Source: Anarhynchus alexandrinus
Taxonomy: Eukaryota > Chordata > Aves > Charadriiformes > Charadriidae
DNA: 64,000 nucleotides
Assembly (NCBI GenBank): GCA_008711295.1
Contig: VUYV01000329.1
Span: forward strand, 186,001 to 250,000
Direction: 5' to 3'
Part shown: positions 13,901-27,049 of the stretch, in pieces
Numbering within the stretch: position 1 is the stretch's first letter
Layout: each line of letters starts with the position of its first letter
Made by a program: the position numbers and the translations under genes
Notes under the pieces: model-generated
Told to the model about the DNA's origin: nothing
Database searches by the model: none
The model's input: the letters and a program-made list of their open reading frames with translations, nothing else

Positions 13901-14530
13901 GGCCGATCTAAAGTTACTAAGATGGCTGGAGATGCAATATGGTAACTATATCCACATTTGCTTACAGACATTAGTGAAAAATCTTCATCTAGCAGGTGGA
14001 GCTTGGAAACACTTTTTTCCCTCACCCCCTGCTATTTGAAAACAGCAGGGAATGACAATAGAAGAGTTGTGAGGAGTTTGCTGCCCTGTTGAGTGTGTGC
14101 TGGTGGGACATTTATTTCATATTTGCTTTTTCTTCACAACTTCTGTTAACTTGCACTCTCGGAATAAACTTCTGTGATGCCTGCTATGCGTAGCTGTGCC
14201 ATGGTTGTGGTTCAAATCCCCATACCGAACAGAGAAACCTTTACTGCTTCAGCTTGAGAACCAGGCTCTGGGTGAGCTCTGTAAAGAATTTTCTTTCTCT
14301 GCATCAGGCATAGAGGGTGATATGCAATATGTGCTTCATGAGATCTTTCTGGTCTTGTTAAAAAATTGCTGTTCATTTTGGCCAAATGGTGGGAAATGAA
14401 ATCAGGTCAAATGGGAAGGATCATATGAGTACACAGAGTTAGATATAAAATATTGTTACAGCTTTATTATCCAAAGTGATATAATGAGATAACTTTACTT
14501 CTAATTTGAAAATAGGAAATTATTTCTTAT
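10930..14530. other. unique AT-rich non-coding DNA
   Basis: No supported gene. Low-complexity content includes a T-run of about 16 at 11540-11555. The frame at 12329-12556 (75 codons) has several CpGs and ends near a donor-like GGTAAG (12509), but it has no convincing acceptor and no recognisable protein. Confidence 0.65.
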
Positions 14531-14539
14531 AAGTAAGAA

Positions 14540-14610
14540 GGGGATAGGATTCCCATTTTGAAAGGGAAATACACTGAGCCACAAGAATTAATCAGTTTAC
14601 CTACAATGAA
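14540..14610 (+). repeat. possible MIR (CORE-SINE) relic
   Basis: The order of words CCCATTTTG, GGGAAAT, CACTGAGCCACAAG and AATTAATCAGTTTACCTAC follows the core of the ancient MIR SINE (CCCATTTTACAGATGAGGAAACTGAGG.., then GGTTAAGTAACTTGCCC). It is very diverged. This identification is from memory of the family consensus and is weaker than for the copies at 38.7 and 41.5 kb. Confidence 0.35.
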
Positions 14611-16527
14611 ATAATGACAAATTGGAGAATATTTTGCTGCTTCAATGCAGGTATAATTTTGCATTTGCATCCTCTTTTACTTTCTTAAAGGTAAAATTTA
14701 ATGTTGAAAATACTAACCTTTTAACGTGTGGTGCTTCTGTTACCTTTTCATTTCAAAAACAGATTCAGCTCAAACAGAACCAGCTCAAAGGCTTGAGTTC
14801 TGCAGTTTTTCTGAGCACCTGAAACACTGTAAGACTTTGCACGCTGTTTCCATGAAACCAGCAATGTAAAAATTAAGTTTGGATTGAGTGTACGCTATTT
14901 AAGTTAAATTAATAGCCTTTAAAAATAACGAAATAGCTTAGGTTTATTCTCTCTTGTGATGAAAAAACATGATGAAAAAAGTTTCTCGTTCAAGTGTGAC
15001 AGTGCTTTATGTTGCCTGTACATAAAACCGCCATGGTTATTATACAGAAAGAAAAGGCAAATGACAGTTGGTGTCAACACTAAACAGCTTAGGGCAAACT
15101 ATTTTCTCAATACGTACGTAATTTAATTGAAATGCAATATTTCATGAATATTAGAAAGTGAGGCTTTATTAAAAATGGCAAGGAAAGTGAAAGCATGACT
15201 GTTTAGAGTAACAAGCAGCACAAATTTATTCATTCAATACATCACTGAATTATTTAAAACTCAGCTTAAGCACAAGGTCATGGAATAATTTTGGCAAGTA
15301 CGCACTTTTGCATGATGCATTTCCATAATTCCACTGCATCTATAAAGTTAATCACAGCTTTGGCATGCAAGCCTGCTTCATGTACTAAGCTGAGCCAGAA
15401 AAAGGCTCTGAATTAAAACCCAGGAACAAACCAAACTACTGACACTACAAATGATTTGTGTTAGTTTAGAACAGATGTGAGCTCCATAATACTAGCAGTT
15501 CTTACAAATATTTCATTTACTAATATCCCATATTTACTTGCAATACATATTTACAAGTGAAAAGATGTCTCTGGGCTTGGAGACACATCAAAATTTATGT
15601 GTGCGCACACATTTAGACGTCATGAGTCTTCTTGAGGACATACTCTTTCTGTAAGGAGTGAGAGCTGACAAAAGGTGTTCTTTGGACTATGGGGAAGAGA
15701 GTGGTTGAGCTACCCTTGGAAAAACTCCATGAAAATTGAGCAGAGTGTGTAAGATGAGAACTAGTATTCAGCTGTCCTGACTCCAGAGTGACTGCTAACA
15801 ACTCCCTGCAGACTACTAAACCAGAGAGGCTTAATGCATGTAATTTCCAAAATTGCATTGTCATTTCTAGGCTTCAAGTAAGACAGAGTGATACGTATGA
15901 ATAATGCTTAAGGCTTCTTCCCAGAGTATATTTAAGATTCTAAGACAAAATCCAGGGTATTCTGAATTTTGCAATAGTTTGTGCATCCAGGATTTTGCAT
16001 CGCATTTCCGTATGCTTCCATCAGTAAAGACATTGTGAGTTTGCGTAGGTTTCAGTGGACTCCCGTAATCGTGATCACCAGCTTGAAGATAATCTATTCT
16101 ATGCTAATTCTGATATATGGCTAATTTATAGTATCTGGTATAGTTGTTAAATTATTATTACTAAACCTTAGAAGATTGTTGTTTTTGCAGTCCTCACCAA
16201 ATAGTTCGTGCAGTGCCAGACTAGCTTCTCAGCTACTTGGTTGGGTAGAAGTGGCTCATGGATATCAATTGCAGGTGTGCACTATCACTTGCAGAAGTAG
16301 CATAGAAATTGCCAGTGTGGAAACCTGTAAGAATTGGATGCATTTGGGTACTGCAGCAGTAGAATTGCCTTGATAAATGTGACTCTGAGTGCCAGGCAGA
16401 GGACTACCTAGTAGTGCAAACAGTAATCTAGAAACAGTGATATCCTTCTCCTCTTTGCATGTTTTGAAAGAACTGTATGTCAGCTGGGAATTGCTGGACT
16501 TATTTGGTGTTTCCTCTACACTGCCTT

Positions 16528-16542
16528 CACACACACACACAC
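16528..16542. repeat. CA dinucleotide microsatellite
   Basis: An uninterrupted CA run of about seven and a half units. It is short and unremarkable, but usable as a polymorphic marker. Confidence 0.9.
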
Positions 16543-18011
16543 GGAGGAAGTTATGGATCAACCAGACTTTCAAACAAGAACATGATTTTCATTTGAAGGC
16601 TTGGCAGACCTAATTTTCATTTTAGATAATTTGCTCATTTTATGTATTGTACAGCTCAGTTTTTTTCCAAATTAGTCTTGAAATAGATGTAATTTATCTC
16701 AATATGCTCTCAGACCAGTGCGCAAGTGACATGAAAGATACGGCATCTATATTTTGAATATGCGCAGCATGCTGAATATATTTTTTCAGCACTTTTTATC
16801 TTAAGAATTGATTAGTTGTTTTTAAAGAAGAATGCTATTTTTAAAGCAATGCTTTTAAAAGAGTATCCTGTTTCTATATAGAGGTTGTTTACAATTTGGT
16901 TGACTTCCAAAGAATTCTCAGTTTTATTTTTCAAAATGTAGAGATCTTAATCTTGGTAGCCCGTTCTGCTCTTGAAGTGGGTCTATACATAGCAATCAGT
17001 GAGTTTCTGCTGAGGTGATGCGTATAGATAACTTACCCAATCACTATGCTGCCTTTAAGAGAAATTGCTTTATAAATTGTTTGGGACCTCTCTGATTAAT
17101 AACATAAATCAATGAGATTTTTATTATGTTGTGTTTGTAGATACTGAAAACTGTATTATAAGTTGCAAGTGTGTGAATAGTTATAAATTGCTATAAATCA
17201 GTTCTTGAAGAATTAACGTCTTTAGAAATAGTTGAAAGTTTCCTTGTGTTGTTAAATCTTAAAATAGTTTTACTGGAGAAACAAGCAGAAAAAATGCTAG
17301 AAGGTTAAGATGATTTTTAAAGTATTTGTTGGGAATAATAAGCAGTCATTTCTTCCACATTTTTGCACGTACTGAGCAATGTCACTCAAGAAAATAGACA
17401 CATTAGAGAATAATTCTGAATGTTCTATGTGCGAACTTCATTATATAATTTCATATCACTATAAATTTGCCATCTATTCAAAACTGAAATAGAAATTGCT
17501 TGAGTACATTAAGAGAATTTGCCATTTCGGTGAATTTGTCTGCAGAGAACTTCTTCATATTCTTCAGTTTCTAATTGCAGTTCTACACAGGACAAGTTGC
17601 AAAATGACTTACAACCCTAGAGATTACTATATTTGTGTAAGCAGAGAAGATACATCCCAACAATTTAAAAGGCTTTCTTTAATATCTTAAGGATGATGTA
17701 TTACCAGTTTGACCATGAATTACATATTCAGTGCCATGGACCTATTTTCACAAGCCAGTAGGACTGGCTTTATTAGAACCTGCTGCAGACAGAGTTCTGC
17801 AAGAAGAGGTGTCTTGAATGCCGGTAGGCTGAGAGGTAAGATCAGCTTACTGTTAAGTCTTGAGAAAATGATGCTTGACGAACATAGTTTGTCACTGAAT
17901 CGGGACTGCTGAATTTGGTAGTGTTACCGTACCCATCTTAGACTTCTGCTGTTGGATTGGTGCAGGAGTGCACTTGTGAGGAAAAACTCCAAGTCACCCC
18001 AGTTACTGTGC

Positions 18012-18123
18012 TTTGGCCACTATGATCTGAACTGGATTCCTTTTGGGTGAAGCTAAGCTAGAAGATACTTGGTCACTATGACCTGAGTAGGATTCCTTTT
18101 GGATGAAGATAAACTGGAAGATA
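18012..18123. repeat. diverged 56-bp tandem duplication
   Basis: Two adjacent copies (18012-18067 and 18068-18123) align over 56 bases with no gap. They share CACTATGA, GATTCCTTTTGG, TGAAG and GAAGATA at identical spacing. Substitutions are scattered, so the duplication is not recent. No further unit was seen on either side. Confidence 0.85.
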
Positions 18124-21100
18124 ACTCTTGTGGCCACATCAGTGTATAAACAGGTGGTCGGGGGAGGGGGGGGAAATGTTTGCATTTTTAGTTTCTTGTT
18201 TTATCCTTTAGAAGAACTGAGAAAAACAACCTGTGCAATTGAAACCAGATTTTGGTAGTCCAAAGAGTATTGTCAGAACTCTGAAACTGAGCGCTAGCAC
18301 AATTTCCACTGGGAATTAATTCTGTCTTAAAAATGTCAAAAGTGTGACTGTGTCTGTCAAATCTTGGAAACAGTTAAGTGGCGGTGACCTTCTGCCTAAA
18401 TCTGTGATCAGCTTATTGGGGATGATAGCTAAGCATTTTATGTATACGGTTCCACATTATGAGAAACAATAATATTCAGTAAGATAATATCCATTTAATT
18501 ACTTTCTTTTTCTCCCCATCAATCTAATCAAAACATCAGATTTCCAAAATGCTTGGCATTGTTGTTTTAAGTACCATGATCACAGTAATTAATCTGTTTA
18601 TTGTATCATCTCCTAGTGGCTTAAGACACATGAATAATAATTACAGAAATTGATTAAAAAAAAAATATGGCTGTATATAAAACTCCACTTAACATTGCAA
18701 GATAAAGCTCACAAAAATTCTGTGGAACATAAAATGGGTCAGTCTTGATCTATCTTTAACTGCGTTACATTATGTGCCTTATTTGTTAGCATTTGAAAAT
18801 ACTAATTTGGGGCTTTATGAGAGGACAGCAAACATCTTCTGTTTGCCTTCAGCCTAACAGTTTGTTGTTGACTTTCTGTATTCATTTAGCTGTAAGTACC
18901 AAGAAACTGTCACTCTGATGTGACATTTTGACTCCAGATGTTAGAAAAACATAGCAAATTATGCCTACCAAACATGCAGAGTCTTTGCTATCACAAGCTA
19001 TGCGTTGTCTTAAGACAGTCTTTTAACTGTATTGGTTCCAATGGGAAATCTCAGTGCACTGACAGCTGTATGAGAATCTAATATATAAATCATGGATTAT
19101 CTCATTTTACTGCCCTTTTTACTCATGAGTCTTGCAAGCCAGACAGTTCACAGGAAAGGGACCAAGAAAAGATCTAAAAAGATTATATCGTTATTCCAAA
19201 TTACTCTTTGGCTGTACTTAAGGGAATATGTCCTATCCTTAAGCAACTGGCTTGATGTCGTTCCCTGAAGATTCTGCTAAAGTGGTTCTTGTGTGACATA
19301 ACAGATAATAGTGTTGGGGTTTTGAGATGCCTGTTCTTCTCACCCATAATTTAAGTAGTCTTAGGAGGAGCACAAACTGTGCTATTTTTCTATTTAGTGA
19401 AAGCCTCTCTTTAGAGGTGAGCCACAAACAGCCCAGCTACTCTATCTCAGATCATATCCCCAGTGATTTATGCATGCGTCTTCCTAACAATAATTCCCAC
19501 TGAAGCAATTAACCCAGATAACCACCCTCCAGAATCAAAGCTGTGTTCTGTTGGCTCAATTTTTCTCCTTTTCCAGACTCTGCAGATCTCTAGAGAAGAG
19601 CAGGAGACAAAGAGAAAGAATAATAGGGCTAGACCCAGAGGAGAAATCATCATTGTCTTTCAGAACCAAACCGTAGGTGAAAAAGGTAGAACAGCCTTTT
19701 GTGCTGATTTTTCTACAGAGCTGTTCCACCTGTGCTCAGGTATGGGTCGTCTGAGCAGGCAATTGAGTGCACAAGTCTGAAAAAACTGTCACTGTTTTGA
19801 AGAGGATATAATGCTGGGACAGGAGCCACCTTAGGTGACTTTGATCTCGGACTCCTGGAAAATCCATTCCTTTGGGAATGGAACTTGCTGCCTCCTTGGC
19901 CACAGGAGTGAAGTTTTTTTCCCCGGAAAGGTCATGTTTCTTAAGATTCTTTCACACGTTTTTACAGGAAGAGAAGATCTGAGCCTTGCCCACAGAGCTG
20001 CCATTCCCACAGATAATGACCAAGTGGTACTTATGGAAGTGAAGTTCTGAAATACTGGTAGCTACTGGGGGGGACACAGATGCCCTCAGTACCACTGTTA
20101 ATGAACGATGGACATGACCATGAACTTTACTGGCTCATCTGAAGAATGTTCCTGTAAAAGGTTGTAAGCAGCTCGTTCAGCTTCAGAACGGACCAAAGAT
20201 GTGATTTCAGCATATTGAGTGAAGTGCGATTCTAAGGCTGTCCACATTTTAAATATGACATCTAGGGTGTGAATGCTGCTATACTTAGTCCTGCAACAAA
20301 ATCCTACATATTAGTGAAAACAAGGAGTTGATTTTATGGTCTCATGCCAACACAGAGTTGTTTCTCTGTGCGTGGGTTTGTTGTACTCCGTGAAATGAAG
20401 AAAAACTGCTGATCTTAAATGCCTCTCCAGACATTCTGAAGCTACAGATATTTCTGTGAGATAAACTGTAACAGAAACGGAACAGGGCTAAAGGGTGGTC
20501 TTGCTTGTTAAAATGTTATGGAAGATTAAGCTGTGAAAATACTTTTTGTGACCTTGCTTTATGAATAAAACACTGCTTGTTCCACTGGTGGGTGAAATTA
20601 GAAAATGCAGAAGAAAGGAAAATGACAGCTATCAGTTCTTATGAAGTTATGTCCCCATTACAAGCTCTGTGGGACAAATTGTAACCCATGCTATCCAAAT
20701 GAAGACCATTTCAATTCTAATGACCAAGGTGAATATGCAAATACTGGAAATAAAAATCTTCCTGCTACGGTAAAGTACATATTTACTTTGAGAGAGTAGC
20801 AGACATCCCATTTTTTAAAAAGCCTTTTCATCATTTGTACCTTGAAGGCCCTACATAATAGTTCTTTTGCTTACCGTTTGTTTTAAAAATAGTCTGTTTA
20901 CTCCACTAGCATGTCAATGACACTGCTTCAGTCAGCAAGATTTCAGCTTCCCGTTAGTGATCTGTTTCCTTCCCTAGAGATATATGGCCTCCTTGGCACT
21001 GCTAGTCTCTGTTCGTGGCTCCCCATTAGGCACTGTTCTGCTGCCACTAGACCACGATTCTACTTGGCGTATGCTCATTTTGCTCTCCGTCGTATGGATT

Positions 21101-22929
21101 TTATGTCATTATAATGTATTAGTGCTCTTAATATCTTCACCTTTCTAAATAGCTAAGCTGGTGGATTGTTCTGTGAATTTGTTTACAACTTGCTTCCTTC
21201 ATGGGAGTTGGGTAATCCCAAGAGCCAAATGAAAAGAAAATGTGTTTAAATGTCGTGGGCACCCCAGTGGCTGCTGCAATACAGTGAAGAAACATGAGGA
21301 AATGAAGTTAATGTTTATTTCATTTTACGTGCAGTTTGCATGTCTAGCTCCATTTATGGTGAATAAGAGTGATAAGGTGCATATCTGTATTTTAAGTGAA
21401 AATGTTGAAAAGATGTATTACAGGCCCATCATATGATATTCTAATATCCCTGATGTGTAATTGTTTTTAAAGTGACAGTTACTTTTTAATGGCTATTGTG
21501 TTACACACAAAATTAAGACAAGCCACAGAAGAATAAGCTGTATTTATAAAGTACTACCTCATGTTTTGTGAACAACCACTGCAAACCAAGAAACCCCAAA
21601 CTTTCACGAAATACACAAACCTTCTGCTTGCTCTGCTCTGTTCCAAAAAGTTAATCAAAGAGAAGTAAGGAAATAATATTTCTTCTCAAACAATCTGTCT
21701 ACTTCTTTATGTTTAAAATAATATTGGATCGGAGACTACGCTCCTGGTTTACTAGCGTTACCTACAGTCTTGGAGTGTTAGAAATATCTAAGGGTTTCTA
21801 GGTCTCTGTCACATAAGTATTGTACTTAATAAATTTAAGGGAGCTCCAAGCCCAACATTTTTACTGTAGCTGCAGTAAAGCTCTCCTGCAAAATCTGGGG
21901 GTTAAGGCTAATTGACCTTCTGACTAGAATTGGTTTTCAGCTCTTTCCTTTGTTAGAAGGGAAAATGTTTGCAAATAGCTGGAAGATTCATCTCTAAGCG
22001 TGGATAGATTTTCTAAATATCATTTGTTCAGGGCATTATAAATTTATGCTACCTAATGTACTGTAGATCAGTCAGCTAGATATTTGGGTATATTGGCTAT
22101 ATCAATAATGATGCTATCCTCTGTGGTATCTAAAAGATGTCTCATACACTTCCCATAGGATTTCAAGAAAAAGGCCTATCAGCAGTCATAGAAGGGAGAA
22201 TATGGTGCTTTTTTGTTTCTTAGAAAATAGTGCTTGAAGATGTGCTAAAAGTGTGAAAGTAGAATCCTTTTTTAAAATTTAGGGTTTTTATAAATTGAGA
22301 TAATCTGTGGGATTACACAAATTAAGTGACAGCATTGAATTTGTGAAAAAATGCTTTTCTTCAAAAACTTTCAACGTTGTGTGTCCCACAAGTATGACTG
22401 TAATTGGAGACTCTGTAAGGAAGATTCAAGTGACTTTGACAGCGGGACTGAATCCTGAGGTGTTTCAGGCCAGATGTTACACAACTGTGGTAGGGATTGG
22501 GCAATTCTTAAACTAGATCAATCTCATAGTGAGTCTCTGAAAGCCCCTTTGCCCCAGTATGTCCTCAAATAAAAAACTGCAGAGCAAGAAATTAGTTTAG
22601 AACTATATATAAGTCAGTTTTACTTTATTAGTAAAGTCTTTTTCTAATCTTTGCTTCCTTTCCTTTCCCACACCTGAAGGTATGCATGGAGCCCAAGGCA
22701 TTGTTTTGTCTTTTAAAGATTTTATCAGAGTAGTAGAAAGATACTCATACAGATGCCAGAAAATTTCTTGCAGGTGCTGAGGCATGGATAGAATATATCC
22801 TGCTGTTTTTTTTCATTGGAGCTTTTCATCAGACTTCATACTTTCATCTAGAAATTATGTTTCCAAATAATTATGGTTGCATCATTTGCAAGAAAAAGAA
22901 ACAGTTATAAATCTCCATTGCAATTTTAG

Positions 22930-25900
22930 GAATCTCTTACCAGTAATCACGCTTTTGTGGCATGAAGATAGAGGCAAGTGTGTTATCAGTTACGATGTAA
23001 GTTATCAAAAGACTTGCAAAAGAGAATTTCTTAAAGAAAGTGCAGCAGCAGACTTAAAAAAAAAATTTTGCTTCTCATGAATTTTTGAAAGAATCTTGCA
23101 TATGGAATAATCCATGTGAAATATATTAATAACTTGATTCTTTTAATATTTTAATGCTATTTTATAGCATGAAATTAAGATCTCAGGGGCGAAGGGGGGG
23201 ATCTGAGTCCTACTGAGCTGCCTTTTGGTTTTTACATGATTTAGAATGATTGATCTTGAGAATGTGCTTGAGGCATCCATCAATTTCAGCCTTGCAGTTA
23301 GCTGGAGAAGTCAACTGTATGCTGTTTCCTTGAATATATCCACTGGATTGACTGAATTCATGGAACACTGAGTCAGGAGGAACTGTTTTCTTGCCCCCAA
23401 AATGAAAGTGTAGAAGCTTGGAAAGCTATTTTCCACCTAATATGAGAACAGTAAAATAACCTAACTGTGTGTCTAAATACTTCGCTGAAAGTGGTATGAA
23501 TCATATATGAACATAGTTGCCTGAACTGGCTAGTGCTTATTATGAGCAGCAATTTCTTTTCCCTCCAGAACCACTTCATAGGAGAACATGTCTGTGTGTT
23601 CATAAGCTTTATGTGGTAAGAACAGTGTGCTAATTTTTTTATTTATTGTATTTGGAACCAAGTGAGAGTTCATTGCTTGCTTTGTTTTTTGCAGTGGCTG
23701 AAAATGTATACAGCCTTTTTACATTCTTCTACTGTGAGAAGTATCAGAAAGAAAGCAGTAGGTAAGGCCCTTGTTTAACATGTGACTGTAGAACACTAAA
23801 TTCCTATTTAATTCTGGCTTTTGATAAATATCGTAATGGCGATTACTCATTAAAAATTATAATATTGTAGGAAAAATTACTTTGATTAGCAGTTTTTAAT
23901 AATACATTTGTAAATATGGATATTTTGCAGTATCATTTAAATTCTTTTGAATTATCCAAAAGGCTCCAGGCTCTGTTGTGGAATTATCTGAAATTAAAAG
24001 TTCTGAAAAGTTTTCAGCTTATAAAGATATAAAAATGTTGAAATGTTTTCTTCTCCGATTATATTTGAATGAAACTGATATTTTTATGTCATGTGCATGC
24101 TATTCTAGTTTCTAAATGATCGTTAACTTTCTACTTTCTACAGGAATGTTTTTGAAGTTAGAGCTGTATATATAATCTCTCTTAGCAGCAATTAAATTAC
24201 CTATTTGGTCTAGGATGTATAAAATGCACTAAAATTCACATAGCTGTGCTTAATGGGGTAGCTTGTAAGAAGCTAGGCATGTCTTGGAAGAGTAACAGAT
24301 TTCAGTTGTGGTGTTTGACCAGGTGGAACTCTCTGCTCTTCTCCAAGAAATTGCACTCTGCAGTAAAAGAAGGGACAATACCAGTGAGTGATAGAAGCTG
24401 GGGAGAGGAGCTGGGTGCTGTTTTGAGAGCACTTCTTGAGCTGGGGGATGGGAAGGCAACACTAGGTAGAAGAAGCTGTGTTAAACATCGATGGAAGATG
24501 GTGCCAGGTGTTTTCGTGCCTCAGCATACGGGGAGTTTTGGAAGGAAAAGAAATATATAAATGCAGCTTTGTCATTTCTTTATTACCAGATAAATTACAG
24601 AAGCAGTCACCAACTCAATTGAGCTGTCATTTCAGCTCTTGTGCTGCAAGGAAGAGCTGCAAACATGAGGTGGTTGCTCTTAGTGGAACAGGAATCAAGA
24701 GGGAATTGGAATGTCAGTGCTCACAGGCTCTTCCTGCATTTGCTTCCCTGCATGCCACTGAAGAACCAGGTGAGGGCCATAAAATCTTGCCTTGCTAATG
24801 TCTGGTTCTGGTAGGAAGCTGTGAGGCAGGAGGGAAAAAGAAATAAAAATCATTTAAGATAATTTGCTGCTGCCTGCCCTCAACAGGATTGTACCCCTGT
24901 GGAAGAAGATAAAATGGGGTGCTAAATTCTGTCTTCTACAAGCTTCAAAGCGTACAGTCTGTATAATACCAATTTAAGAGGTATATTATAATCTCTTAAT
25001 CTGAAGGCAGAAAGCCTATTTAACATAATATGCCAACCAGAGATACCACAGGGAGCCTATCAAAGGACTTCATGGGAAGGCAAAGAGAAATTAATTTGCC
25101 TCAGTTGCCAATGCTCAAAATGATAAATCCAAAAGAGAAAAACACAGAAAAAAATAATTAGTGAGGCTTCAAAACCAGGAGAAACAAGAAGACTGAAAAT
25201 AACTTGAGGCTGCCTAAGGCAACGCTTAGAAACAATCGGACAAAAAATATTCATGGAAAGGTGAAGTTTAACTCCAATTCATTGAGACAAATAGTTAAAT
25301 TAATCTAATTCCTGAGGTAGGCATCAGAATACCATCTATATTTTGAACATCCTTTGAGATTTTACTTCTAAATGAACAAACTTTTCTAAACACAGTCAGA
25401 AGAGGATAAAAGTCGTGTGATACGTATCATATCGCTGCTCAGAACACTACTGTAAAATTAAATAAGACTGCAAGATCAATACAGAAAGTACTGGCGAGGA
25501 AATGAAAGAGAGGGCAATAGCAGATTACTTTTACTTAGTAAACACGTGTATCTTTCTTAAGCCTTTGTGTAACTTGAAGATCTGAACTACGCTATTATAG
25601 ACAACTCATGAATTCTTACCTTGTAATCTGCATACTTCAGTTGTTACTAAACATAGTAAAAAAAAAAGTATTAGTAGAGCTGTGAAGAAAATTATTTGCC
25701 TGTCATACTAACTTTACTCTACTTTAAAACTGTTGCCATCCTGTGCCAAAGATGAAACGAAACTTTTTCAATTTTTTCATTCAAAAGTAGCTAGCTATTG
25801 CCTTTAGACATTCTGGGCTGTGGGCTTGTGGATTTTGGATCTTGTTAAAGACAGCTGAAGATTTGAGCAGCTTCTCTGTATCAGGTGAAAGTCTTGCCAA

Positions 25901-27042
25901 AATTAGTCCAGGTGCTCAGCATCCGAAAGAAAGCTCTACAAAGTCAGTATTGTCCTCTGTTTTCCAGGAAATACTCAGCTGTCCAAAGATGACCATGTCC
26001 AGCAGACACAGAATGTTGTCACCCAGCATTAAGTCAACATGTATCAGCCAATCCACAGTAACCATGAGTGGGGTGCTGTTAGATAGCGGCAAAGGTAAGA
26101 TATTTCAAGTTAACTTTTTCTCATTAGCCAAATATTTTTTTCTAATGGAAAAAATACCGAGTTTGCCGGGAAATTTACTTCTAGGTCCAGTTATGAGTTT
26201 AAAGCTTAAACTCTTAGAACTATTTAACATGTGAAAAATGTCAGCTGTTTCAAAAAGACTCTTGTGATTGACAGCATAACCAAAAGTGTGCAACAAGTGA
26301 AAGTGAAGATAACAGCTGGCTTTTAAAAAAGTGGATAAAATGGGAAACTCTTCTTTACAAAACAAATTGACAAATTCCTTTTAAATGCCACACTCCAGCG
26401 AAAGCATGAATTCATCCTCACTTGAATTAGGATAGTCAAAATAATGGGTAATTAATTGCTTAGAATGGGATGGTAGATTGGAGAAAAGCAGGTAGAAATT
26501 TTAAATAACTGTTTACTATTCAAACAGTGGGGTTATTAGATCTCGTTTTAGGTCTCTAGGACAAAGAAAGACCCTGACCAGTCCTACCCCACACAATGCA
26601 GTCCTTGATCACCCAATTATATTTTCAAATGGAAAGTTTCATTGAAGTTAATGATTCTACATATAGGTGCATGTCCCTATATCTGTAAACTGAGTTTTTC
26701 CAGTTCCAGAGACCTAGCCATTTAAATACAGCTTTGGTGATACTCCTACTAAGATTATTATCCCCCCTCCTTTTGTTTTTAAAGAGTTTTAGGAAAAAAA
26801 ATACAGTTCAGAATATGAACTCTAGCAGTAACGTTTGGAACTCCAAAATTTTTCTTACAGGAAATGCAGTAAAATGGATACATTTAATACGATGGAATAA
26901 AGCTAATGCTTCATCTAAAATAAAATATTTTAGAAATCATTTTCTTCTGAATACAATACAGGACAAACAGATGTGCTCTGAAAGAAAGCAATTTTATTTC
27001 CTTTTTCCTGGAGAATACTTGGCATATCTATTTTCTTCCTAA
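22930..27042 (+). CDS. candidate five-exon reading frame, unrecognised product
   Basis: Five segments are flanked by splice consensus: 22930-22996 (after TTTTAG, before GTAAGT), 23695-23761 (after a T-rich tract and GCAG, before GTAAGG), 24636-24769 (after TTTCAG, before GTGAGG), 25968-26094 (after TTTTCCAG, before GTAAGA) and a terminal segment from 26861 (after TTTTTCTTACAG) to a TAA at 27040-27042. Their phases agree and the joined frame has 191 codons without a stop. The first ATG in this frame is at 23704, giving 166 residues if used. Introns would be about 0.7-1.2 kb. I recognise no domain or signal peptide. A second frame is also open over segments two and three and stops at 26030 in the fourth. 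No canonical AATAAA follows closely; the next clear one is near 27970. It could be a real small gene, a spliced non-coding RNA or a chance chain. Confidence 0.2.
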
Positions 27043-27049
27043 TATCTGC

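Larger units (their letters stand above)
14620..22920. other. unique AT-rich non-coding DNA
   Basis: No supported gene. Notable small items are a 10-bp CpG-containing palindrome TACGTACGTA at 15111-15120, a CA microsatellite at 16528-16542, a 56-bp tandem duplication at 18012-18123 and a G-rich run at 18160-18176. 15120-15420 is AT-rich with several POU/homeodomain-like words and may be conserved non-coding sequence, but that cannot be judged from one genome. Confidence 0.6.

Noticed and set aside
14196..14260. Perfect tRNA B-box word GGTTCAAATCC at 14209-14219
   Set aside because: The T-arm has a mismatch, there is no A-box at the right distance and no acceptor stem. No tRNA cloverleaf can be drawn.
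25842..26234. Longest open frame in the window (130 codons, plus strand)
   Set aside because: In AT-rich DNA of this length one or two frames of this size are expected by chance, and no domain is recognisable. Only its splice-bounded part (25968-26094) is used in the candidate chain.
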